NCBI GenBank assembly: GCA_033439795.1
Contig: JAUTDP010000004.1
Coordinates: 1,302,001 to 1,366,000 of the forward strand
Length of the DNA: 64,000 bases
DNA from: Sordaria brevicollis
Taxonomy: Eukaryota; Ascomycota; Sordariomycetes; Sordariales; Sordariaceae
Direction of reading: 5' to 3'
Shown: positions 1 to 11,212 of the stretch, in pieces
Layout: each line of letters starts with the position of its first letter
How positions within the stretch are numbered: the first letter of the stretch is position 1
Notes under the pieces: model-generated
Database searches by the model: none
What the model was told of the DNA's origin: nothing
The model's input: the letters and a program-made list of their open reading frames with translations, nothing else
Made by a program: the position numbers and the translations under genes

Positions 1-219
1 ATGGGACGAAATGGCTGGATGATTGGCATATGGGATTGGGCGTTTGTGGTGGCTGACCGCGATGCTACGCTAGTCCGTGTATCGCTTCGGTTAAATACTC
101 GACGTCTCGCTGAAGTGCTGTGGTGTTTTCCGCGTCGAACCAAATTCTTCTTTGCCTGTATCTTTCTTTTCACGAGCCAGCTCGCCCTCCCTGTCGAGCG
201 TCCAATCCTTCAAATCAGT

Positions 220-1197
220 ATGGGTGTTTTCTCTGTTGTCCTGACCGCCGGTCTGGCTCTCCTCGGCGGAGCGCAAGCTGCAGCAACACCCGCCCCAGAA
301 TGGGGTTATGGACCAGCAGGAGCATATAACGTCTACCTTCCCAAGGGCTTTAAGAAGGCGCTCTTTGTCGAGAACTTTTCGCTGTACCGCCCCGGCTCTC
401 TTCCGACATCCGCGAGGTGGACCTTTGACCTGGGCACATCCTACCCCGGAGGCCCAGGCAACTGGGGTACCGGCGAAGTCCAGACCTACACTGCTTCCAC
501 CAGCAACATTGTCACCACCACTTCCGGAACCCTCCAAATCACACCAGTTAAGAACCCCGTCACAGGCAAATGGACATCTTCCCGCATTGAGACCGTCGCA
601 TCTAGAGACATCGTCTGTCCTGCGGGCAAGGCGATCCGTGTCGAGGCCTGGATCAAGCTCGGTGACCTCCCCGTCAGCAAGCAGCTGGGTATTTGGCCGG
701 CGTTCTGGATGTTGAGCTCTGCCTACCGGGGCAACTACTGGAACTGGCCCATGATTGGCGAAATCGACATCCTTGAGAACGTCAACGGCGCATCGTCGGC
801 GTGGCAGACGATACACTGCGGGCCTAATGCGCCGGGTGGGCCATGCAACGAGTATACGGGCATCACCAATCAGGTGTCCCTTGACAGGAGCAAGTTCCAT
901 AAGTATTCGGTGGACATTGATCGAACGAACGCCGGCGGCAGCTGGAGAGGGGAGAAGCTCGTATGGAGGATCGATGGAAACGTTGTGTTCTCTGTGGACG
1001 GAAACCGGGTGGATAACGAGACGGCTTGGACGGCGATTACGCGGACTCCCAAGTTTATGCTTCTCAATGTCGCCGTTGGAGGCTCGTTTCCAGATAACGT
1101 GGCGAATCCGAGCTTGGGAAGGACGCCGACCACCGCGACGGTTGGAGGGAAAGGGTCGGCGATGGAGGTGAGATATGTTGCTGTCTTCAGCACATGA
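220..1197 (+). CDS. Secreted GH16 family beta-glucanase (endo-1,3(4)-beta-glucanase type)
   Basis: Predicted to hydrolyse beta-1,3 or mixed-linked beta-glucans outside the cell or in the cell wall. The frame is open from base 1, but I start at the ATG at 220 because it gives a signal peptide (MGVFSVVLTAGLALLGGAQA, cut near residue 20) while the upstream codons read like a CT-rich 5' UTR. The protein is 325 aa, the usual size of a single GH16 domain. The catalytic motif ExDxxE is intact as GEIDILENV, with E181 (nucleophile), D183 and E186 (acid/base). Around it are the typical WPAFWML and WPMIGEID aromatic stretch and an IHCGP...GGPCNEY segment with cysteines. No GPI-signal tail or carbohydrate-binding module is visible, so it should be freely secreted. 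No intron. GH16 is certain from the motif; the exact glucan preference cannot be read from sequence. Confidence 0.9.
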   Translation: MGVFSVVLTAGLALLGGAQAAATPAPEWGYGPAGAYNVYLPKGFKKALFVENFSLYRPGSLPTSARWTFDLGTSYPGGPGNWGTGEVQTYTASTSNIVTTTSGTLQITPVKNPVTGKWTSSRIETVASRDIVCPAGKAIRVEAWIKLGDLPVSKQLGIWPAFWMLSSAYRGNYWNWPMIGEIDILENVNGASSAWQTIHCGPNAPGGPCNEYTGITNQVSLDRSKFHKYSVDIDRTNAGGSWRGEKLVWRIDGNVVFSVDGNRVDNETAWTAITRTPKFMLLNVAVGGSFPDNVANPSLGRTPTTATVGGKGSAMEVRYVAVFST

Positions 1198-2002
1198 GTT
1201 ACTGGTAGCATCTGGATGGTGGCATTGAGAGGGCAGGATATTTGATTCTTTCACGTTTGCTGGACTGGGTGGTTCTTGTCGGTGTCGTTGGAGTTGAGTG
1301 TCGGGGCCAAATTCAGGTGCTCATAGAGAGGGGAGTTTGGGGAAGAGAAAGGAACGAGGGGACTTGTTGCATGACGTGCCTAGGTTGTTTAGCCCATACC
1401 TAGGTAATAGGTATGCAGGCACGTACTCGATAATGAGATATGCACTACCTACCTCTATTTACGGATGCAGCCTACCTAGTTATTGAGTTTTGCATTTGCA
1501 TGCAGCAATCACGTTGTTGGGGATTTGAGACGGAAACAGCGCATGCCCTCTCGGGTTTCGTTTTCTGAGTCCAGTATCTCCGTTTTGAAAGAAGAACAAC
1601 AGTCACGTACCTATACCGTCGTGAGCATTTGACACCAAGTTATTGAAAGCGTTGTTGGCCTGTTGGATTAAGCTGTCCTGTGAAAGAACCTCTCTACGAT
1701 ATCATCTCCCATTGGGTACAGGAAAAGAAAAGGCCCCCACAAGCAACAGACAATGAGCACTGCAGACAGAGATGACTGCTAGTTTCTTCCATTCCCCTTT
1801 TCTTCCTCCTCCGATGAATCCATCCTTGCCACCGACACTCGTCCATCCCAATCCATATAACATTCGGTCAGTCCGTAACAAAAGCAAAGAACCTCTCAAC
1901 CAAGCCGTCCGTATCTTCCAAAGCTAATAAAATCGGGCATCTCCAGGCCACCAACCGGTCGTGAAGCGAGTGTCGTTTGTACTCAAGATGTCGAAATGCA
2001 GT
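1198..2002. other. Intergenic, no gene seen
   Basis: About 800 bp of normal composition between the GH16 gene (+) and the zinc-cluster gene (-), which point towards each other, so this should hold two 3' UTRs. Short palindromic runs of the TACCTAGGTA type occur near 1378-1480. The short ORFs here (62-65 aa) have no recognisable content. Confidence 0.6.
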
Positions 2003-2632
2003 CTAAGCCTCGGTGGCCCAGGAGCAAGTCTGCTCGGCCTTGTGGCAACGAATGCAGGCCTCGACCTTCTTGCAGGCGATCTTGGCCTTCCTGCAGCTCT
2101 GGCAAGCGCCCACACGACGGCCAGTGTCTTGGGCCATGGTCTCCTTGAGCGAGCACTCCTTACCATTCTTGGCGCAACGGATACACTCAAAATGGGGCTC
2201 GCACTTTGCCTTGGACTTCTTGCAACGCTCGCAAGAGCCGCGCTTCTCAATGTCGGCGCGGGAGATTGGCTTCTTCCGAGGAGTACCGCCGGGCTTGCGG
2301 GGAGTGCCGCCACCGCCGCCGCCGCCAGCAGCGCGACGACGACGGGGAGTGCCGGTGTTGGTGTTGGTAGCCGAGCTAGTGTCGGCTGCAGTGGTATGGT
2401 TGGCAGATGAAGCCGCGCCATCACCGCTGTTGCCGCCGTTGTCATTACCATCGCCGTTGTCGTTGTCCGTGGCACCAGCGCCGGAAGCCGAGTTCGTCGG
2501 GCCAAAAGTCTTGCAGCCCACGCTAGCGAGCATATCCTCGATGGTGGCACTACCGCTGGGAGCCATCAGAAGACGCTGAAAGTCACCGCTGGTGACCAAA
2601 AAGTTGAACAGGCGGACCGTGGCTGCCTCCAT
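2003..2632 (-). CDS. Putative DNA-binding protein with two tandem Zn(II)2Cys6 clusters
   Basis: 209 aa; probable nuclear regulator. The C-terminal third carries two complete fungal binuclear zinc clusters in series. The first has Cys134, 137, 144, 150, 153 and 160. The second has Cys177, 180, 187, 193, 196 and 203. Each follows C-X2-C-X6-C-X5-C-X2-C-X6-C exactly, with basic residues between the second and third Cys (KKSKAK and RKAKIA). Before them lie an Asp/Asn/Gly/Ser/Thr-rich low-complexity stretch (about 45-95), an RRRR patch and Gly run, and repeated TPRK/GTPRK motifs resembling AT-hook-like basic patches (about 95-122). No fungal-specific transcription-factor middle domain is present. 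The N-terminus (VRLFNFLVTSGDFQRLL) is hydrophobic and probably folded. Upstream of the chosen ATG the frame stays open for about 28 codons, so a 5' exon joined by an intron is possible. Classic family members carry one cluster at the N-terminus; this has two at the C-terminus. Confidence 0.8.
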   Translation of the reverse strand: MEAATVRLFNFLVTSGDFQRLLMAPSGSATIEDMLASVGCKTFGPTNSASGAGATDNDNGDGNDNGGNSGDGAASSANHTTAADTSSATNTNTGTPRRRRAAGGGGGGGTPRKPGGTPRKKPISRADIEKRGSCERCKKSKAKCEPHFECIRCAKNGKECSLKETMAQDTGRRVGACQSCRKAKIACKKVEACIRCHKAEQTCSWATEA

Positions 2633-2963
2633 GGGGGTGCTGCCAGTAATACCAAGCGAAGAAAGCGACTTGACAGATCCGTGATCTTGGGTAATCAGTA
2701 CAAGGCGATGGTCAGGTAGTTAGCTTCCCATCCTGACACATGACAAAAACAACTACTGCGCTAACAGATAGTCTGGCAAAAAAAGGAAACGAGTGGAGGA
2801 AGGGGGCAAAAGACAAAGAAAGCTATAGGCGAGAGATGGGATATTGCTTTGCCTAGTACTATTCTAGGCTCCTGTTTTTTGGTGTTTTCTGTGTACTGTT
2901 TCTTGGGGAGTCTTCTGCATGCGTTCTCTCAGGAGCCTGGAGCTTCAGCCCGAAGCCACGCCG
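2633..2963. other. Intergenic, probable 5' region of the zinc-cluster gene
   Basis: About 330 bp between two minus-strand genes. On the minus strand it contains a pyrimidine-rich tract (about 2770-2810) and CTAAC/CTGAC-like elements (about 2705-2725). These could belong to a 5' UTR intron of the zinc-cluster gene, but no clean exon could be built. Confidence 0.4.
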
Positions 2964-3452
2964 TCACTGCTTGTTGACAACCTTGGCGAGCTCTTTCTTC
3001 CACGACTCTGAGCTGTAGTAGCTTGCGCTTAGGTTTCCGGTGGACTCGGGCCTGGAAAACTTCAGGGTATCCGAGGTCACGTATGCCTTGGACAAGCGGG
3101 GAGGTGGTATGACGGTAAGGGGACTCTCTTCGCGCATGACCATGCGGTACGGACGCGGGGTCCAAAGCGCACGAGCGGGCGGCTTGCCAGTATTGGCCTT
3201 GGAGATATTGGGATGCGGGCGGAAGATTGAAGCGACGGGACCGCGTTGGGTGCTAGCCATGTCCGGGTGCTTACCGGTGTCAGCGTTGGCGGCGTGGCCT
3301 TTGGCGGCGGCCTCGAGGTTCAGAGATTGCTTGTCCTATCGCGCGATATGTCAGCTATCTGCTCTCGTGCTTCCAAAATGCGTGTAGGGGAAGGATATCA
3401 GTACCTGGATGACGCCAGACATGGCGAGACCCTGGTGCGCCGAGGTATCCAT
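2964..3452 (-). CDS. Unknown 139-aa protein, two exons
   Basis: Model: exon 1 at 3405-3452 (16 codons), intron 3336-3404 (69 nt), exon 2 at 2964-3335. The donor is CAG|GTACTG, the branch site CTGAC lies about 13 nt before the acceptor ATAG|GAC, and the phase is 0. The protein begins MDTSAHQGLAMSGVIQ and ends WKKELAKVVNKQ. It is basic, rich in Pro and Ser, has no signal peptide or membrane segment, and is predicted mostly disordered with a short amphipathic C-terminal helix. Upstream of the ATG the same frame remains open for about 50 codons with protein-like content (GIFRRTPPTGIPLGAAKLDN), so the true start may be further 5' through another intron. I do not recognise a family. The splice signals joining two frames make a real gene likely; the function is unknown. 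Confidence 0.6.
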
Positions 3453-4047
3453 GTTGTCGAGCTTTGCCGCTCCGAGTGGTATTCCAGTGGGGGGAGTGCG
3501 ACGGAAGATGCCAGTTGCGGATGATGCGTACCCGGTCCGGGAAAACCAAGTTGAACAGCGGGAAGGAGGGGCAAGGGTTTTGTAGGTGATATGGAAGGAC
3601 GAGCTGAGCGATCCGTGGAAAAGGGACTCTTAAGGAAGATGAGAGCAACAGCCAGAGGGGCGGGGTGTTGCGAAATTTGGCGGCAGAAGGTAAGGTAGGT
3701 GTTGTTAACTGGCAGCCTTGCCAGTACTTGAAACGCGAGTGAATGGCCTTGCCGTCTCAGTCCGTCTTCACTTGGAAGTCACGGCAAAATTATGTGTTGT
3801 TGCCCGGGCGACCAACCGGGTGGGAGAAGCGGGAGGAAGTTGAAAGGTATACGGGCACTACCTATTACCTATCACCCATGCTCGGTGCCTAGTATTGCTC
3901 AGCAAACCGCTTCTCAGAAGCCAAGTGCAATTTCTCATCCAAATCTGAACGCTAAACGTCGCTCCATCTCTGAATACTTGACTCAAAATACACACCACGT
4001 ACACGACACCGTAAGCCCAGATCGCAACTAGCCATAAGCGGGCCTAG
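3453..4047. other. Intergenic, no gene seen
   Basis: About 600 bp, normal composition. The first ~200 bp may hold unresolved 5' exon sequence of the 139-aa gene. Nothing else is recognised. Confidence 0.5.
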
Positions 4048-4318
4048 CTAGTTCTCAACCTTCTCTATCCTTGACTCGTCGACACTCTGAAGAGATGTAG
4101 AGTTGAATGGCAGATACTGGCCGTCGGGCTGAGGATTTACAACGATGATTGTGATCATTGAGCCCGTAACCGCAATGACCTTGTACCGGAGACTTGCTCC
4201 CCGGATGCAGACAACATCGCCAATCTGATACTGGAAACACGTTGTCATCAGTCGACCTATTTCCAATACTATTGTTCTTCTGCCTTGTGAAATCCGGCAC
4301 GTTCTTACTCACCGTCAT
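4048..4318 (-). CDS. Small 62-aa protein, possible SH3-like beta-barrel, two exons
   Basis: Model: exon 1 at 4313-4318 (only ATG ACG), intron 4231-4312 (82 nt, donor GTGAGTAAG, branch CTGAT/CTGAC, acceptor TTTCCAG), exon 2 at 4048-4230. The spliced product begins MTYQIGDVVCIRGASLRYKV and ends SRIEKVEN. The alternation of hydrophobic residues with Gly (YQIGDVVCIRG, YKVIAVTGSMITIIVV) resembles a small five-stranded barrel of the kind seen in KOW/Tudor-like or DUF2158-like proteins, but this is only pattern similarity. An unspliced reading of 72 aa from 4266 is the alternative. The textbook donor and acceptor favour the spliced form. There is no signal peptide or membrane segment. Function unknown. 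Confidence 0.5.
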
Positions 4319-6840
4319 GGGTCTGGATAATATGCAGCAAGTATGTAGGCTTCTGTTTGAGAGATCTTGTGTTCTGGTGCTGGTTGGCGTGTTGACGGAA
4401 TTGCAGCTGCTCGGCTAAGGCCTGCCCTTAGCTCCTTTTCTGGGCCGGACTAATAGGACAAAGAAGTCGATATCGTTTGCTTGCAACAAGTCAAGGCGCA
4501 CCTGAATTAGCAGAAACAGCATGTCTTGGTGCAATGGTTTGGTGCCAGGACGGGGCACTTTATGTCGGTCTCATGACAGTTGTGTTCATGGAGACGGAGA
4601 TGTAGGTTGACCTTGCCAAGATATTGCAGCTTTCCGGGGGAAAAAGGCAGATAACACATCCAAAATCCGATGTTTGAGCCTGACTTTCCGATGGTGGCAG
4701 ACCGGCAAGTAAGGATAGTGATCCGGTTGTAGTAGTAAGCACATCCAATGTTCCTGTCCCCGGGTCGTCAGCAACATTATTGGTCTCAAAAGCTCATAAG
4801 ACTAAGGAGATGTTAAGCGGATATCCCCGATAGGTCGATAGAAGGTGACTCGTGTCTACGGGTACCACACCAGAAACCCTCACTGTTCCTTCCTGTGGCG
4901 TGATGGGTGCGACGGTCTCTGCTTGTGAACAAAAGGTCGAAGCCTCCATTGGCTACCGATGAGCTCCCTTATTCTTGACAGCTTGCCGATGATCCTGGTT
5001 ATTTGGGTTGCAGTAAAGACTCACCACTACCCTAGAAGAGTGATGAGTAGGCGAAGATTAGATATGTCCTCCCGGCTTTCCGATACCATGCGTCCATACC
5101 CGATGATATCCCTGATATCAGAACCTCTGTCGCTACTAGAAGGCATGACGCGCTACCCCTATGCGTCCTGCAACTGGAAGTAGCTGAGTCTTAAGATGCT
5201 CTGCCCGAGAGTAAGGACTGAGAAATGGTGGTAAGATATGCCCGTGAATTGGTGCTTGGGAGTTGGCAGGATTTGTGACACTGGGATAGATCCTTGCTTT
5301 TTGGTGAACCATGAGGAGAAAGGTGAGGGTCCGTCCCCAGCCAACCCTGTGTAACTGGCGGCAAGTCAAATGCCACCTCTCGGCTATTTGGCGGTTATCT
5401 CTCAAGGTTGCCGTAAGACTCGTCTCTCTTTTCCTTCCGGAGATGGGTACTGTCATCTGCCGGCGCATGCCCCTGTGTATAATGATGATGTGTCTTGCTG
5501 GATAAAGACGGCTTCTATCGGCCACTCCTTCAAATCGAATGCTGTAGTGTAGTGCTCACCTAGCGAGACAAGGTTTTCTTGGTAAAAGTTAAGACGGAAG
5601 GGCTGACATACCTCGGCATTCCGCTAGCGGAAAGCCTGGAATCCAATTTATCGGAGTGTGAAGCCATTTACAGTAAACCTGTATCTTACTGGCGGGTTCA
5701 TATCTGGATTGGGTATGCCTAAGGTGGTATTGTGACGACAGTGTCTCTCTACAGATCACGTTCCGGTGCGTCTCCGAGCTTGAACCCATTTTTTCACAAC
5801 CAGGTGGACGGAGTAGCCGCCTGTGGGCCTGGTCTCTTGTCCTGGAGATCCGACGGCTTGAAGAACTTAAGTGAAGTTCTCCTCGAGATCCACGACGCAG
5901 GTGCCTAGGGAGGAGACCTCGCAAGAGATCCCCAAGAGGCTGGCAAGGTGTACAGTGCAGGATTGCCATACGATGCTGCTGCTACTGGGCGGACGGTACA
6001 TGCACCCCAACTGCCCAAAAACCCAATTACGGGAGGCGGCAACTGGTCCGCGAGAGGAGAAAACCTAAGCAGGGCGTGGCGACTGTCGAGTCATGGAAGA
6101 TACAGAAATTTCTTGTACCGGACGTCGATGGCGGAACCTAGATGCAACTTGGGCTACCCGGTTGCCGAAGTGCAGTCCTTTTGTTGACTTGGGCAGATGC
6201 TACTGGCCCTGCTTGGCAGCGTTGGAGAGCGGGCTGATATTCCGTGTCATGCCAGATCTGAACGACAATAGCCCAATGGGGAGGGTAACTGTCGTTGACC
6301 ACTGCAGTTCGAGCTGTTGTGATGTTGCCTTGATCGTCTCGACGTCCCACCATTATGGTAATCGAAATGGCCCAAACCTCAATCTGGTATTCGTGTTGAC
6401 GGGCCTGAGGAGATTCTAAGGACGCTGGTTAGTCACTCTTCACCCCAGGTCATTGTCGTTATCTCAAGATCAGAGTTCGATTTTCTGGCGGTATGAACAC
6501 TAACGAACGGGCTTTTGGAGTGAATGGTTGCCATGTAAACGCTGGGACGACCTTTATAGACTCCATCGTCGGCGGAGAGAAAAAGCGAAAGGATTGAAGG
6601 ACACAAGACTCATCAGGCCTAAAATCGCCTACACAGTAGTACTTTCCCCCAGCGGAAGTGCACAGGAAGCCTGCTGCATCTTGGGCAAGAGGTCTGAAGA
6701 GATTTCAACCGCGACAAGCATGCAAAGGGAAAGAACGAACGGGAGGGAAAGAGCATCCAAGATCAAGATGCATGGGATGGATACCTATAGCAGAGGGTCT
6801 GAGCTCCTTCCACCATCATCAGGGCCCCGTTTGTCCTCCC
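4319..6840. other. 2.5 kb of normal-composition DNA without a recognisable gene
   Basis: GC content resembles the neighbouring genes and there is no RIP bias. Several ORFs of 60-137 aa exist on both strands (for example 5136-5525 -, 5589-5969 -, 6093-6419 +), but none has family motifs, a signal peptide or clear splice partners. Possibilities are a decayed gene, a gene with many short exons, or a long intergenic region beside the transposon that starts at 6841. Confidence 0.4.
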
Positions 6841-6901
6841 ATTCCCAAACTCAAACGCCTATGCAGTCTTGGCGGGAGGGGGTGTGTACGCGCACACACA
6901 A
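6841..6901 (+). repeat. Left terminal inverted repeat (61 bp)
   Basis: Begins ATTCCCAAACTCAAACGCCT, contains a G-rich core GGCGGGAGGGGGTGTGT and ends in an alternating CGCGCACACACA run. It matches 59 of 61 positions of the inverted copy at 11213-11273. The two differences (positions 21 and 48) are both TpG in the right copy and TpA here. Confidence 0.85.
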
Positions 6902-9699
6902 CAACGCAAACTGGCCACTTTTTCGATTTTTAACAAAATAACACCATCGATTGTCATTAAAATTGGCCAAAACTACTACAAAAAAACCGTTTATTAATGC
7001 AATAATATTATATCTATTATTTCTAGTATTTACGTTATCTTTTTTTCTATTATTAATATAGTGTACTACCTAAATACCCGCTAGAAGGTATTAATTACAA
7101 TAATATTAGTAAATAACGAATACCCCAACGAAGTTGCTACCGCCGCTAATATTTCTATAAGGAGTGCTTAAAAGTATAAAAATACTTTAGGGATATTAAT
7201 AAGGCATTTTTACCTTCGAAAGTACTTTAAAACGCTAAAAAACTTCTAATATAAGCGTTTAAAATACGTTTATTATATTATTTATATAGTAAATATTATA
7301 TTAATTAATATTATAGAAGGTTATAGAATTTCTTATTATAAAATCCGATTTATATTTCGATAAAATCTATAGTTTTCTAACTAATGAATACGACGTATAC
7401 GTTTCGAAGGAAATTATACGAAAATATTTCCGATAAAATAAATAGAAAAAAAAACGATTCTATTTAAAAATATTGTAATAATCCCTTATTCTAATTATAA
7501 ATTAATATATAAAAATATCCTTATTTATTATAAAGATATTTGTATTTTATAATAAATTTAATATAAATCGAAGGGATAAAATTTATTATATTGGTTAAGC
7601 GCCTAAAGGCGTTATTACGACGGTTTTTAACCGGTTTAAACGCGGTAAACGGTATTACCTCTTCTTAACTATTAATATAAATAGTATATTCAATTTATTA
7701 ATATTCTAAGGTATAACGAATTCTATTAAGTTTTAGGAGTAGATAATAGAGAGGTTATTATTAAATATAAATTTATTTTTTAGCTATAATAGTATTTTAG
7801 TAATAGATAATATTAATTAATACCTTCGAGCCTAATTTTAATACGCGTATACTTAAAAGGGGGTTCTATTATAATATTTACTACTATATTCTCCCGAATT
7901 TAATTTTATAAAAATATATTTTAGTAATTTTAAATAGTAATTTAAGAGGGTATATTATAATAAAAATTGTAATAATATCGCGGAGGAAAATTTCCCCGAT
8001 TTTTTAAAGAAAGTAGCGTTTAATATAGGGGTATATATATAATAGATCTATAATTATTATAAGAATGCGAAATTAATAATAAATAAATTTAATAATTTTA
8101 ACAAAAATTATTAATAAATATACGCTAGCGAATTAGTAGAATATAAGTAATATAGTACGGTAATTAGAAGGAAGTAGGAAGGAGGGTAAAAGAGAATATA
8201 TATATTTTATTATATATTCTAATAATAAATATTTACTAAAGTACTAGAATATACTAAGTTTAATATTAAAGTTAGAATTAGTAATTATTTATATAATAAT
8301 ATTAAAATATTAAAAACCCCCCTTTTTCTTTATAATTCGATTCGAAATATTATCGGTCGTTAACGTTATTAATAATAATATTACTAATTATAGAGGTAAG
8401 GGCTCGTATAATTTTATATTCGAGCGTAATTATATTAATATTAACAGTACGTAATATATAGTTAATTTAAGTATTTAAAGTATTATATTAATTAATTAGG
8501 GAATATAATAATAATTAGGGGTAGTATATTATAAATATTATTTTAAATAACGAATATAACGTACTCTTCTTTAAGGAAATCCTTAACTTTATTTTTAAAA
8601 GTAGTATAAAGAATAGGAGAGAACCCTAATATAATATATTATTTTACTAATTAATCTTTAAGCGTTAATATATCGTATAGCGACCGCGGATATTGTAATT
8701 TATTACGTAACTTTATTAATACTTTATATACCCGCCTAGCTTTTATTATATATTTAACGTAATATATTTAGTAAAAAATTTTGAAAAATTCTATAATTAA
8801 TTCCTTTACTATACGATTAAACGGTATAGGTAATAGCGGCGAAGATAGCGCAATTATAAAATCGATAACTTCGTCGTCGTTATTAATAATAAATAGTATT
8901 ATTATTAATAGCGGAATTAGGTATATAGTAGAAAGGGGGATTATATTAATATATAACGACGGCGGTAAATTAATTATAACCGCGGCGGCGCGTTTTACTA
9001 TTAGAATTATATAATTAACGGGCTCCCTATAAAACGAGGTTATAAAATAATTAAATATAATATTTATAAATTCGACCGTTATTACTCTATTTAATAGTAA
9101 GAATAATTAATTAATAATAATTAAACTAATAGCCGCTATAAACGTAGCGCTAGCGGCGGATTTAATAATTATAGAATTATTAATATATATTAATAGGAAA
9201 AGAGAATAATAATAATTAAGAAAGTAATAACTATAATTATAATATAGCGGCAATAGTTAATATAAGGGAGGGTATAAAAGATGCCTACCTAACTTATTAT
9301 AATTAAATAGAAGGTTTCGAAATTCGTTCAGTATTATTTATAAAAGATTAAGGGTATTTATATTATTAACGTTATTATTATTATTATTTATATCATTTAT
9401 AATATTAATATTAATACTATTATTACGTTTATAAAACTTCGATATACTAATACTATTATTACTAATATTAATATCATTAACGGTAACGTTTTATTTAAAT
9501 ATCTTTTTTAAAATATTTATAGGCGGATTAGTAATAATAACCTTTCTTAATTAAATCGCGCGCACTTATTTACTAACCTATTTAAAGGAAAGGTTATAAT
9601 AGTTTTTTTTACCCTCGATAACGTAATATAATTAATATTCGATAATTTTATTATAATTTCTATACTTAAAACCGAGATTATAGGTCTACGTTTATAAAA

Positions 9700-11062
9700 G
9701 TATTATATATATTAACCAGCGTAGTTTTTAATTAATAAGCGCCTCCTTTTCTTTATCCGCTAGTTTAGTTTTATATACTTCTTTTAATATAATATTTATA
9801 ATTATCCGCCGCGGCTTCTCTATAATATTATTACCGGGGGTATGTAAAGACCGAAATATTTATATAGTAGGAGTAGTTATTTATATAATTATAAAAGGAT
9901 TTATAAGGCCGTAGAGGAGAATAAGCGTTAATAATTTTATAATCGTAGGAGTAAAGGATAATTATAGTTATATAAGGTTATTAATAGGTAATTTAATTAA
10001 ATAAAATTTAAAAGTAATAATAAATATATTATATTAAGCCGTATAACGAATATACAATTTTATAATAAAATTAAAATTAAATTTATTATAATTATTAATA
10101 AAAAAGTTACTTATTACGGTATAAATATATATTATAATACGGTTTTTATTATTATTATAAATAATAATATTATATATAACGTTATATAATATAATTTATC
10201 ATTTAGTATTAATGGCCGCAATATCTTTAATAACCTCCTATACGTAATTTATTTATAGCGTTCGAATCTCCCCTAATAAAAATATACTAAATCGTTATAC
10301 GTAAAACTCCCTATTCTCTAATTCAATTTCCACCTCTTTATACACGCCGTAACTTTAAATAGGAAGGGGTTTATTACGTACGTTAATAATATATAATTTA
10401 ATTATAATAAATTTTATTTAAATAAATAATAAATAAATAGGTTTATTAGGTTTTAGAAGGGGGGTAGTGGTTTTATAGCGTTAATCTACCTTCGAAGGGA
10501 AGACTACAACTTATTTAACCGAAGAGGTAAGGTTATTATTATTATATTTAAAATAAATAAAGGATATATCGGGAACCGTCTTCTTAAGAATTAACCGAAT
10601 AGGGAATTCCTATTTATCCTCGTCGTTAAAATTAAAAAGGTTTTTAATACTATTAAATGATTTAATAAATTCGTTAATTAATTTAAAAAGAAAGGAGGGT
10701 AGCGGTTCGTTATCGATTTCGACCTTTATTTTTAATTTTAAAATAAAATCTCTAACCTTTTCCTTCCCCTTTTTAATAATAGCGGCGGGCTTTTTTTTAA
10801 ACGCGGCCTTTATTTTAAAAGCGGCCTTCTTTTTAAAAGTAATTTTCTTTTTAGGGGTAACCTTCTTAATCTTCGATAAATTAACGATAATTTCCTCTAC
10901 TTCGATTAGAATATAATTCTTCTTCTTAGGGCGGGTAAATACGTATTATAAAATTAATAAAGTTTTAAAATTAATTTAATCCTTATTAAAATAGACCGAA
11001 GTAATACTATTACGACGAATACGCTTTTTAAGCTAAATTCTAAGGATAAATTTAGGCGGTAT
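9700..11062 (-). pseudogene. RIP-inactivated ORF of the inverted-repeat transposon
   Basis: Read on the minus strand from 11,062 the frame starts ATA CCG CCT AAA, best explained as an ATG start changed to ATA by RIP. It continues with a Lys-rich N-terminal region (KKVTPKKKITFKKKAAFK, near 10,850) and protein-like segments such as KPLPI, YGVYKEVEIELENREFY and EKPRR, without frameshift for at least 1.3 kb. Stops are only TAA/TAG/TGA of the kind made from CAA/CAG/CGA/TGG by RIP. By position it should be the transposase, but no catalytic motif or family was recognised. The left end of the frame is uncertain. Confidence 0.5.
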
Positions 11063-11212
11063 TATAATAAAAAATAATAAAAATAATTAAAGATAGTAAT
11101 AATAATAGTTTATTTACTTTCTAGATTGAAAATACGGTCGTTGGGCTTCAATTCTATGTAGAAATGATTGAAAACGAACAAATTTTACGATTTTTACAAT
11201 GATATGTTGTTA

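Noticed and set aside
91..1254. 387-codon antisense frame over the GH16 gene
   Set aside because: Shadow of the GH16 codon usage; no motifs, and the sense frame has a complete catalytic domain with signal peptide.
2013..2579. 188-codon plus-strand frame opposite the zinc-cluster gene
   Set aside because: Proline/leucine-rich mirror of the Gly/Arg/Cys-rich sense frame.
5136..5525. 129-codon minus-strand frame (and others between 4,900 and 6,420)
   Set aside because: No recognisable family, no plausible splice partners; kept only as unassigned sequence.
8781..9014. Small ORFs inside RIP-mutated DNA (also 24222-24404, 25103-25432, 36069-36263)
   Set aside because: Ile/Asn/Lys-rich translations of mutated elements without independent coding evidence.
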